Shown here piece by piece: positions 45,076 through 56,300 of a DNA stretch of 64,000 nucleotides. Numbering within the stretch: position 1 is the stretch's first letter; each line of letters starts with the position of its first letter. A program made the position numbers and the translations under genes. The stretch comes from Sanderia malayensis (taxonomy: Eukaryota > Cnidaria > Scyphozoa > Semaeostomeae > Pelagiidae), in the NCBI GenBank assembly GCA_013076295.1, contig RQOL01000882.1, forward strand, positions 1,116,001 to 1,180,000, given 5' to 3'. The notes beneath the pieces were generated by a model, which was not told the DNA's origin, ran no database searches, and was given only the letters and a program-made list of their open reading frames with translations.

Positions 45076-46350
45076 TATGTTATGTGTTGGCTGACTTGGT
45101 TTTAAACTAAAACTTAACTTCTTAGTTGATAAACAAGACCAAGTGAACTTGGGCTGTCAAAATTTTCGCACTCAAACTCTGGTATGGTTATGGTGTTGAA
45201 AATATGGATACAGCTTGGACACAGCTTAGCTTTGGTTGGAATAATCAAAGCTAAACTGTGAAAAATTTCAACCTGATCAACAAATTCACTACTGAAGTGC
45301 AAAAAATAATGCAAAATCGAACTTCTCTCACAATCTTCAATACATTTTTCATGAATATTTCACTCAATTATTGGCCAGATGAACGAAGTCATTAGCAATT
45401 TTTATAAATAGTATCTCATCAATATTTCACTCAATTATTAGCGAGATGAAATCATTAGCAATTTTCATAAATATTTCATGGATATTTTACTTAATTATTG
45501 GCTATATGAATGCATTTTTTAAGGAACAACGCAATTTCTTACTGCTCGAGCACTATAATTGGGTATTTATTTACAATAGAAGACTTAATGTTTCGATTAT
45601 CATCCTCTTCAAATGTACATGTTTTCCTTATAAGAAACTCGTTTGTAGGAAACTAGAGCTAATGACAAAAAAAGTTCAGAACATTTAGTGCTTTGCTCAA
45701 TGACAATCGAAAACTGAAACATCTCGAAGGAGTTTAATGACTTTAGTTTGTGCAATGAAAACATAATAAATTCTTGGCATAGAACATAAGAAATGTATTA
45801 TACCTGCACATCACCACTAACGTAAAACTTCCCAATTTTTTTAAATTCAGAATTTCCCAAAACGCTTTACTAAGCCCCCAGGGGGTGCGGCTTTAGGGGG
45901 GTGACAAAGTTGTACAGTGAAGTCCAGAAAAATATCCCTGTAAAGTAACTTTAAACTATGAGCTCCTGTATCTGATGTAACTTCAGAATAGATTCTATTA
46001 GGTTTAATGCTTTAATCAAGCACAATTCCGTCATTCTTTGCTATTTCGAAAAAAATGTAGCCTTAATTGATGTGGGGGGCGTTATTCAAAATTTTATTCC
46101 AAACAGAGGTGTTAGAGGGGGGCTCAGAGAGGGAGCTTCATGAAGCCTTTACGGTAATTGCTGTAATGTAATTCGATTTTGTCACAAACTTCTTGTCTGG
46201 ATTTTCTTTTGGAGAAGAATTATTCATATGGCGCGGAGTAATTTCTCGTATTTATGGCCTAAGCCTTTCGCCGGTTACTGAATATTAAACAAGGATATTT
46301 ATTATTGACTGCAATATACGGCATCTGGTTTTTTCTTTTGTTTATTGCAG

Positions 46351-46428
46351 CAATCAGAAATCCAATTCTACAACTGTTGTCAAGCCACTATTAATAAAAC
46401 TCAGATAAAGTTGGTTGAAATTTCAAGT
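46351..46428 (+). other. Orphan exon candidate
   Basis: A 78-base open stretch (QSEIQFYNCCQATINKTQIK in frame) has a good acceptor (TTTATTGCAG) and donor (AAGTG|GTGAGT). It would end in phase 1, compatible with an acceptor at 50274 (CTCAACAG) in the GPCR frame. There is no domain and no start codon attached. It may be chance. Confidence 0.25.
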
Positions 46429-46507
46429 GGTGAGTTTACTTTTCAAAGATTTTTTTGTTATCTTTATTTGTGTAGTCTCATTCCTTCATTGTTTATTTAT
46501 CTGGATA

Positions 46508-46833
46508 CACCCATTTTTTTTATAAGAAATTAAATAAAAATTTTTATAACAATTTTCATACCAGGGTTTCTTAGTTTCTCAGGGTTTCATACCTAATTAT
46601 GGTACGAAAAGTTTCTTAGCAAGTTTCCTAACTAAATGTCGTTTTCTTGAGATTTTTTACAAATCTGTTGGAATGAAGTGCGCAAGTTGTTTTTAACATT
46701 TTTGCTTGTTAAACCAACATAGAAAGTTTCTAAACTTTTTTCAGTCACACAAAATCTCCTACCAAGGTTTCTTAAGTTTTGAAAATAGGGGCCTATGGTT
46801 TCTTATAAAGGGTTTCTTATAAAAAAATGGGTG
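46508..46833. mobile_element. 326-bp MITE, family C
   Basis: CACCCATTTTTTTTATAAGA at the left and TCTTATAAAAAAATGGGTG at the right form a long inverted repeat, with TA on both flanks. The interior has GTTTCTTA words. Confidence 0.88.
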
Positions 46834-48983
46834 TATCGCGTTATTATTATTTAAGACACTTGTTGCGGTTTACAATGAACTTAGAGAAACCTATCGAAAA
46901 TCGGGTGATAGCAGTTTCTTAACTTGGCATGCCCATCTTGGTGTTTTACTACTAGGCGGTCCTTAATCCAATTTTTAGCTTCGGAAACTAGGACTACATT
47001 GCACCCACGGTATAAGCCTGTCACTGAAAACATAAATAGTAAAAGCCTGTTAGTTTAAGCTTGTAATTGATGCAACCATAAACAAAACTTATTTAAGTTT
47101 ATAGAGATTTAAAACAGGTTTTTATTTTCTGAAGTCGTGCAGCTGCATTGCAGGAACCACATATGAAGAAAATGAAAGGGGTGAGACCGGGGTGGGGCTC
47201 CCATGGGGCAATAACAATAAATGAAAGAAAGAAAGTAACAATATATAAGCTTATTGGTTAAAAAGGCAATTAACCAATTGATCAAACTGGTTCCACCAGG
47301 TATATAACAAAACAAATGGTCGGCGATAAGGCTAACACCAAACTATAAATTCTTCAATATAATGCGAATAATACGGATAATGCAAATATATTGATTATAT
47401 GACGATGGTTATAAAGAATAAGTATGAAAATAAGTTCCCAATTCCAAACTGTTATACACGCTCTCTGAAGTGTCGGTTCTTTTACCGTCCACTTTCTTCA
47501 AGTGACGGCTAAATTTTCTCTCCCTCGCTATCTCTGCTTAGCTGCTACTCACCACACCGAATAGAGATAACACAGAAGGCCAACTCGTGTCGGTATCCTT
47601 TGAAGTTCATGGTCATGGTTTTTGTGGAGTCCTTAAACTCGTTTTCGAAAACGAGAATAGAACAGAGAGTAGGCCTGTGTTTAATGGCGGATAGTGACAA
47701 GTTGCTGTGGCAGGGAAAGCGGGTGTTGTGTGTGAATGTCATTAAAAGAGCGTTACATACAAGTGAAGAAACTTTCACTGATACACGGAGCTAACCCCTA
47801 AAAATTTTAGTTCTTAGTTGCTGGTTTTACCACTATTTCTTTGTAACAAGCTATTTACGCAGATAAATGGCTGTGGAAATTTGATTTCTCACCTAAACAA
47901 AATTATCTCACTGGTTTTTATATACTTTCGAGCATGGAGATTCAGAATCCAAAAACTCAAATCCCATAAATGTTGGTCATTACATGTGATGACGTTATTA
48001 ATCGATGACGTCACCAAAAAGTAGAATTAGCTGCAGAAGTTTGAGTTTTTTCTTCCAAAAATAATTTCCATGGTTTTATATGTTTTCAAGCACGTAGATT
48101 TTGGATAATTGGCAAAAACCAGAAGATATTTCTAATTTTACGTAGTTGACGACTATAATGTCATTTCAACCATTATTAATTACAATTGCTAATGTATAAT
48201 TTTAGTAATTTAGTAGTGCTGGGGTAGCTACTATAATCACTAATCGAAATAAGTTACAAGACACTTACCCACCTTTCGTAGTTGCTTTGAAGTTTGGTAG
48301 TCAGAAGGCTCGAAGAGAAACGATGTGAATTTCTTTCTTGTGTCAGTGTGTCATACCAAAATGAATGCTTAATTAATTAACTGCTAACTGAGTAACTAAA
48401 TGTTGCGTTTTAATAAATATAAGTTGCGATGTTGGGTGTGTCGTAAATACTTAAGCAAAAGAGGTTAAGAGTAGGTTATGGTTAGGCGTTTGACTATAAA
48501 AGGCTAATGAATATGTTTGTTTAGATAATAGTTGATAAATATGGTTAAGTGTTAGGATGCGTGTTATGATTCGCTAGTTAGTTGAAGGGCTCATTGGTAA
48601 GGCTGCTGAGCACACTACATAATGATAAGTCTTATTGAAGCCAGTAAGCAATTAACAACCAATGCATTATATCCAAGTTGCGTGGGTAACTATATTGACG
48701 GAATAAAATAATTGAAGGAATAGAAATCAGTTACGTTATAGATTATTGTGACGTTTCTGGCTTGATACGTTTTTTCGGGGATAACAGGTCAAGCCCGAAA
48801 CGTCGTAATGATCTTTTACGTAACTGATTTTTACTCGTTCAATTATTTAATTGAAAACAAATACTATAGAATTGACGTCGCATAAAATAATGATAAAAGA
48901 AGCAATATTTAGATTGAATGAAAAGAAAATCAGTTATACACAATTGAATTGGAATTTTATAAACTCACAGTTAACCCAGCATA

Positions 48984-49254
48984 CCGTAAATCCTCGAATA
49001 AGCCCTCGGGGGCTTATTTGCAAAAATAAAATTTCAGTCTGATTATTGTTCAATATTAAGCACAATATAAGCTATACGATGCAGACAATCAATGAAGTTA
49101 TTGGTTTAAACTTGTTGTTCTTTGCAATGCATTCACTAAACAACTTCAATGTCTCGATACTTTGGCCCAATGTCCTTGCAAATGATTATCAGGATGGGGG
49201 CTTATTCGAGGGGAGGGCTTATTCGAAAGTGGGGGCTTATTCAAGGATTTATGG
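48984..49254. mobile_element. 271-bp MITE, family B
   Basis: Ends CCGTAAATCCTCGAATAAGC and TTCAAGGATTTATGG are flanked by TA. The interior (GAAGTTATTGGTTTAAACTT) matches 23165-23260, and its reverse complement matches 11826-12079. Confidence 0.87.
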
Positions 49255-50029
49255 TATAACTAAGAGAAACGTCTTTGTGACTACCCCCACTTTTTTTTAT
49301 AAGAAATTATGCAATATTCTCGTACCAGAGCTCACACTATTTATGGTACGAAAAGTTTATCAGAAAGTTTCTTAGCACCCAAACCTAATTTTTCTTAATT
49401 CATCGCTCTTCTCGTTACCCTCTGTCACTGCCAAACATGAATTGGATAAAGAAACGAAAAAAAATGCAAATTCCATCGCAAAAAACTAAAATCGTTTTTA
49501 AAATGTAACCGAACTGAATTAAGAACAAAAGAAACAAAACCAAACACGCTGGACAACATAAAAAGTTTCTTGAGTCACACAAAATCTCCAACCAAAGTTT
49601 CTTAAGTTCTGAAAATATGGCCCTACGGTTTCTTATAATTATTTTGCCAATAAAAAAGCTGCATCTCCATTTGGTGACCTTGAAAATGACCGGAAAATAC
49701 CATTTTTATTTCGCCCCCTTTTTGCATTACTGTTTATTGCTTTTTCCTTTGGTCGGCTTGCTTTGGTGTTGATAGATCCGCCCGAATGGCTGGGAATTTA
49801 AAGCCCTCACGAGACTTTCGGCATGTTTATAAACGGAATAGAATCCATTTGGCTCAGTTAAAAAATTGATATTTAATTTTTAGCTGCATATTATCACCAG
49901 CATTATCGTCAGTGGACTGAGGTCGAGAAAATGGCGTCTAAAAATTTCAATTTAATTTGATTGATATAGTTTTTGGAAACGTTGCACTTCTCAACAATCC
50001 CAATTTGGCAATTGTAATACAAGAAGGGT

Positions 50030-50160
50030 GAATTGAGGCAGTTCAACAAGGGACAAGATGTTTAGTTTGCTATGTTCAGTGAAGTTCGTTATATGAGGGT
50101 TAATTGTATACTATGAAGCAGTTGAACAAGGGATCAAATGTTTAGCTTGCTGTACGCTGT
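50030..50160 (-). repeat. R80 copies, reverse
   Basis: About 1.6 units immediately upstream of the GPCR reading frame; the unit runs into the 5' part of that open frame. Confidence 0.85.
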
Positions 50161-50323
50161 TTGTAGCTATATGAAATTTTTTGTATATAGAACCTCAACC
50201 GTACATGTTGCTAAGAATTTCTTAATCCATTTTACTTCATTGTATAAAGCAAGTTTTTTCTCTTTCTCAACAGGGCAACTTTTTTGTGTCATCATCATCA
50301 TCATCATAATTTCAGTCGTTGCT

Positions 50324-51442
50324 ATGGTGATGATTTTGTCATTTTCAAATTCTTCCTCATCCCCCACCAACCAGTCACTGATTTTCAAACATTTTTGCCC
50401 CCTCCTGTTCACCAACAAATTGCGAGCTCAATCATTCCACCTAACACCAACGTTCATCACAACATCGAAGGTTGTCGCATCAATCCTCTCTGTCGCCACT
50501 TTGCCAACGATTATCGCCAACGCGCTTGTCATAATCGCCATTTATCGCACAAAATCCCTTTGGAACATATCGAACCTGACTCTGTTAAACCTTTTAATCG
50601 TCAACCTTCTCACAGGCCTTATCGCCTTTCCATCGTACAGCGTCTTATTGATTAATGTCGTTAATCGTGATTTATCGTGTGGGCTTCGGAAGACCGTCTT
50701 CTACATCGGCGTCTGCTTCACATATCAGTCGATGCTGTCCGTCATCCTAATCTCCTTCGAAAGATTCATCGCCATTCTTCACCCTTATCGCTATGCATTG
50801 ATGTTTTCCGGCGCCAGAGTTTTCAAGGCATCTCTAGTCATCTGGTTATTCGCGTTAATCGCACTTCTCGCCATGCTGACCGACGTTGTCGCCATAGTGG
50901 GCCGAGTCATCACAAGCATCATTGTCATATTTAGTTATCTCTTCAATATCCTTGTCTACATCAGAATCTTCAAAGAAGTGCGCACCATGAGTCTGCGCGC
51001 AACCGTGTTCGTATCCATGGCAACTACAAGCACCAGCGTCTCACCAACACCTGGCAGCGTTGACGAGGCTACTCGAAGTCGAGGCAGCATTATACAAATG
51101 TCAACACGCTTTGAAAAGGTCAAGGGAAGTCAAGGCTCTGTTTCCCAAAGCTCAACAATGTCAGCAAAAGAAGTTGCTAAGCGACGACAAGATCGACGTC
51201 TAATGAAATTTACGGCCTATATTGTTTCCTTTTTGCTCCTCTCGTATTTGTGTTTGCTTGTTTATCAAACGGTTCCACCTGCGAAAAATCAATTTTTCAA
51301 AATTGTGTCTTCGGTGATATTATTGTTTCAAAGCCTGCTCAGTCCATTTCTGTTCATGTGGCAGTCGCCTGGCATTTCTCGCGCTGTTTGCACAGTTTTC
51401 AAACGTAACACAACCAATCCCGCAAGCAACGGAGCTGCTTAA
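50324..51442 (+). CDS. Rhodopsin-class orphan G protein-coupled receptor
   Basis: The coding part is one exon, 372 residues from the ATG at 50324. The frame stays open upstream to 50138, and an acceptor-like CTCAACAG ends at 50274, so the true N terminus is uncertain. Seven helices: TM1 ~50-74 (ANALVI), TM2 ~86-111, TM3 ~123-147, TM4 ~169-187, TM5 ~192-216, TM6 ~295-315, TM7 ~323-346. Cys119 sits at the top of TM3, but only about four residues separate TM4 and TM5, with no Cys partner. Key motifs are altered: Asn94 replaces the TM2 Asp, ERF replaces DRY, TM6 lacks CWxP, and SPFLF replaces NPxxY. The third inner loop is long and Ser/Thr-rich. The short loop recalls the melanocortin/adenosine/cannabinoid group. 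Ligand unknown. Confidence 0.87.
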   Translation: MVMILSFSNSSSSPTNQSLIFKHFCPLLFTNKLRAQSFHLTPTFITTSKVVASILSVATLPTIIANALVIIAIYRTKSLWNISNLTLLNLLIVNLLTGLIAFPSYSVLLINVVNRDLSCGLRKTVFYIGVCFTYQSMLSVILISFERFIAILHPYRYALMFSGARVFKASLVIWLFALIALLAMLTDVVAIVGRVITSIIVIFSYLFNILVYIRIFKEVRTMSLRATVFVSMATTSTSVSPTPGSVDEATRSRGSIIQMSTRFEKVKGSQGSVSQSSTMSAKEVAKRRQDRRLMKFTAYIVSFLLLSYLCLLVYQTVPPAKNQFFKIVSSVILLFQSLLSPFLFMWQSPGISRAVCTVFKRNTTNPASNGAA

Positions 51443-51489
51443 TTATTGAATTGAATTACTCCATGTCGTCGTTGAATTGGATTGAAGTT

Positions 51490-51800
51490 ATAACGAACTT
51501 CACTGTACGTAGCGTAGCAAACAAAATATCTGGTCCCTTTTTGAACTGCTTTATGGTATACAATACAATAACCCTCATGCAACGAACTTTAGCAAACTAA
51601 TCATCTGGTCCCTTGTTGAATCGCTTCATAGTATAGAATTAATTCTCATATAACGAACTTCACTGTATATAGCAAACTAAACATCTGGTCCCTTTTTGAA
51701 CTGTTTCATATTATACAATTAACCCTCATATAACGAACTTCACTGTATGTAGCAAATTAAGCATTTGATATCTTATTGAACTGCTTCGCAATATACAATT
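51490..51800 (+). repeat. R80 array, forward, about four units
   Basis: Diverged units beginning about 50 bp after the GPCR stop, so probably in its 3' UTR or just beyond. Confidence 0.88.
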
Positions 51801-53312
51801 AAACAAAAGTTAAGTTTTTCTGTTATAGCATAATATACTAATTTAAAAGTTCAACAATCCAAGAATTTGATAATGGACGGTGAACATTAGCCATTAGCAA
51901 ACTCATAAATCTGGCTTTTTGCCTGACAATTTCCTTCATGTCTTTCCAAGATCTCATTTTTTTAAATTAAATACAGAGACATTTATTCCGCCATGGAAAC
52001 TGTAAAATAAAGTACAAATAATTGAGGAGGTATTATCTAACATTTTAGATGCAATTTACCCTTGTAAATATCTATTGAACTTTTAATGTAGTTTTAGTTG
52101 GTGTTGTGAACTGCTTGTAAGGTAAACACAATGTAAATCAACATTATCATCATTATTAACTTTATTTATGTCAAATAAATTTAGCATACTTGCTAATTGG
52201 GGGGACACTTATGTAATATACAAATAGAATTCAGAAATTAAAATCTGTTATTGTCTATATAATACAATGTAGTATACCTAATAAAAATAAAGCGAGTCAA
52301 AAAGTCAAAACTTTAAAATTTTTACATATATGTTGTTAAAAGTAAGTTCAAAAGTTATTGTTCGGGAAAATGGCAGATAGGGGCGGCGCTACAGTTTTCC
52401 GTTCTTTATGTACTCAAAGTTTCTCGAAAGAAACTTCAATTTGGACTTGCATAAAATTCTAATCACTTTGGATTTTTAGATTAAAATATCCGAAAGACAA
52501 TTCTTGGCGTGTCTGGGCAAAGTTCCTCCGCGAAGTGTACACTCATTTCTGACATGTATATGGCCCTATATTTACCTTTTCTAATCTATTTTCAAAAAAC
52601 ACGAACAAAAAGTTAAGCAATTCCTAAGCAATTTTGGGTACTCAAATTCGCCTTCCAGCTAACAATTTTTAGTACTGAGCCCGAGTTGAAATTGCTTATA
52701 AAAAAAATGAATGTAAACAAATCCAAAATTATAAGTTCTTAATGGAAGTGACCCACACTTTTCGTCGAGGAAAAATTTTAAAAATTTGAAATTAATCTAT
52801 TCGAGACTGAAAGCTTCTGAAATTTCAACCAGTTCGATTTAAATGTATTTATTTAGCATCTAGTTTCTCGTTAAACAATGCATTTATGTTTCTCATGATG
52901 CAAGCAAAAATTGCTATGATCTCGATTTATAGTCAATTTTCTTGAGACATTTCATTCAAAACTTCAGCCTTTTAAGAGTCCTTTGTCTGGAGTACTGCAA
53001 GTTCATAACCTTTTCCGACTTACTGCACTGCTTCCTAATGGATTTAATTTATTATAAAAAATAGTTTCAACTGTGGTGAATCGAAAGTAAATTTTAATGA
53101 GAAATATGACTCTGAACAGTGGGTGTGGAAATTTGGTTTTCAATCAACCCCCGTGGCAAGTCAAACAAAAGTGCTGGAGAACAAAACTTCCTTTCTTGAT
53201 ATCAATCAAATTTATTTATTGCCATAATTTCTAAGGCCAGCATTAATATAAACAGGCTGAGACACATTTACTACTTTTCATTAACAGAGCAAAGACGCGT
53301 ATCGTTGAAAAC
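51801..53312. other. Spacer before the peptide-precursor gene
   Basis: AT-rich with no exon seen. AATAAA-type words near 52005 and 52177 could serve the GPCR transcript. The last part presumably contains the promoter and leader of the gene at 53313. Confidence 0.5.
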
Positions 53313-56300
53313 ATGGAGGCATTTATCAAAGTTTTGATTCTTGTTCTTGGATTGTCTGGTAAGTGAATTTCAATGTTTGCATTCCGTTACTACTTACACG
53401 AATTGCTGAGTAAATTCCTCAGGTGTTTCACGTTGTTTAACTGTTTCCCAGATATATTAAAACTTTAGGAAATCTTTACCCTTTTCAGTTTAATTTCTTG
53501 CATTTACTGTATCATTACAACAGCTTATCTGATTTAAATTATTAAATTACTCGAGATGGGGAAAGTTGTTTGAATTAGGCCCAACCGCTACCACCTCCAT
53601 GGCATGGCCTAAGGAAAGAGATGACAGTTCGTCTTTCCTTTAATTTTTCTTGTAGAACAAGCCCAAAATTGTCCGTCAATTAATTGTTAATAAACCTTGT
53701 AAAATCTTGAACGCCGAAACTGAGCATATTTTTGGAGTCTTCAATATTTAATAAGCTTGAATATTTTATTGTCAACCTTCCTGCATATTTCAGTTTGACA
53801 TGCTTTTTATTCATATCATACGTACAAAATTACTCAATAACCATTCCTTGTTTTCGAAAAACTTTGAAATATTTAAAAAACGTTGGGCAATTATTTACAT
53901 TTGCTCAACAAAGGCCATATCTGATGACTATTCTAAGCAAAACAAGTCAGAAAAGATCCAGCCATTTCAGGGCAATTTCACCAGCAATAATTTTGGCTTT
54001 TTGTTGTGCTCATCATTTTCGGAATTTCACCACGCTAAACAGATTAAAAATTATTGTTTTTCTTATTCATTATACAAGTTTTTCAAGTATTTTCTTTTGA
54101 AACTCCTTGACAATGCATAACAAAAATTCATGGGTCGTCTACAAAGGCCTGAGGAAGTCGATTATTCATAAAAATTTCTCTGGATTATTAGTCACTATTC
54201 TTAAATATCAAATTTTCTTACAACCAACCACACATTTAAATGTCAAGCTACACTATTCAAATTTACTTTTAATCCGATTCTAGGTTTTCTTTTTGCTAAA
54301 AGAATTTCATATCTGAGATAACAGACAATGTCTGTAAATTTTTTTTAATATTCATTTCATTCTCAAATCAATAACAGAAATTACATTATTTATATAAGTT
54401 ACATATAACAGACATTTATTTATTTCAGACATTGTCATCAATAAATCAATTACAATGTCTGTAATCGAAATTATATAACTTTATATTTCAGTTGTCTCAA
54501 AAACTGGACAGCCCTTCGTGAAATATAATTAAACTTTTCTTTGTTGAACTGGTTCATAATATACAATTCATCTTCATAATTTGACATATTCTCCACAACA
54601 TTTATTTCCCACACAAACCTGATTTCGCACACTAAGCAAAATATAGCGAATTTATTTTCACGGAGGTAGAATAATTTGAGGATTAGCAAAAATGACGTTG
54701 ACATACTTCAAAGCGAACGAAAACCAGATCTGTTTGCATTCCTTCTTGCTTGCCGAAAAAACAGACACAATTTAATGAATCCCGCATGATATATCGCGTA
54801 GGAAGAAATTTCATTTGACAATGTTTTTGTGCGATACACGGCATGAAACGTTCAGTCTTATCATTGTGAAGAAAGAATGGAGTATGTGGGCCTAACCGAG
54901 TCCGAAGCAAAGTTTATTTGCCCGAAACGCTTTTAATTGTATACGCTATTATACCAATAGGTTTTATGTACCTATGCATTACAATCCAATTTCTCATTTT
55001 TAACAAATAAAACAGACTTTTAGCAGATTTATTACGCCGTCTTTTGCAAAACATATAGTCGTACCGATTTGAATTAGTTTCAATATTGCCCACTTGGTAA
55101 AAATCACATCAATAAGGGAGAGATGTTACCGCCCCCGCTTAAACCAACTTTGATTTTGCTTGCACGTCGCCGTAGTTCATTGAACAAAATGGACCAAGTT
55201 GTTGCTTTTTTTAAGGGATGGAAGGGACCAGTTGTTTAGTTTGCTATATACAGTGAAGTTTGTTATATGAGGGTGAATTGTATACTATGAAGCAGTTCAA
55301 CAAGGGACCAGATGTTTAGTTTGCTATATACAGTGAAGTTCGTTATATGAGGGTTAATTGTATATTATTATGAAGCAGTTCAACAAGGGACCAGATGTTT
55401 ACTTTGCTATATACAGTGAAGTTCGTTATATGAGGGTTAATTGTATATTATTATGAAGCAGTGGAACAAGGGACCAGATGTTTGTTTGCTATAATATACA
55501 GTGAAGTTTGTTATATGAGGGTGAATTGTATACTATGAAGCAATTCAACAACGGACCAGATGTTTAGTCCGTTTTCCCATATCGAAAATTCTCACATAAG
55601 TTTATTACTTCCATTCCTCAATCACTTTACCGCGATTTTCTGGATTTTCCTTAACCGCAAAACTGTCAACAATTTTACGTTAACCGCAACTGCACTACAA
55701 TCACAAACCGCCATAGCAACACCCCCGCCTTTGAATAAATTGCGTTGAAATTGACTATAATTCTTTCAGTAAACCGGGGGTATGTCTAAGCATTAAAATA
55801 ATAAATAACCAGACATTCGTTTTGATTTCTTTTCAGGCTCACTAGCCCTGCATATCATCATGTCACCTGATGAGGCCGAAAAGGTTTGTGGGTTGTTTGA
55901 TGTTTTAACCTCCGATTTTTGACCTTTAACTACGCCATATTTTCAATAGTCGCGGTCACATTGTTATGACCCTTGAAGAGGCCAACCCATGCTTCGTTAT
56001 GCTAGAGGGTGGCACGTTGTATGTACTATGAAGCAGTTCAACAAGGGACCAGATGTTTAGTTTGCTATATACAGTGAAGTTCGTTATATGAGGGTGAATT
56101 GTATACTATGAAGCAGTTCAACAAGGGACAAGATGTTAAGCTTGCTATATAGAGTGAAGTTCGCTTAATGAGTGTTAGTTGTATACTATGAAGCAGTTCA
56201 ACAAGAGATCATATGCTTAGTTTGCTATATACAGTGAAGTTCGTTATATGAGGGTTAATTGTATACTATGAAGCAATTCAACAAGGGACCATATGCTTAG

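Larger units (their letters stand above)
43291..50323. other. 7-kb gene-poor spacer
   Basis: AT-rich DNA dominated by MITEs listed separately. Other structures: an inverted repeat at about 48725-48835 (TCAGTTACGT arm, GTGACGTTTC matched by GAAACGTCGT, ACGTAACTGA arm) and a T-rich element end near 49285 (CACTTTTTTTTATAAGAAAT) whose partner end is unclear. One orphan exon candidate is at 46351-46428. No complete gene is visible. Confidence 0.55.

Noticed and set aside
47545..47794. Opposed open frames around 47.6 kb
   Set aside because: Mutual shadows with no domain, splice partner or start context; not enough to call a gene.
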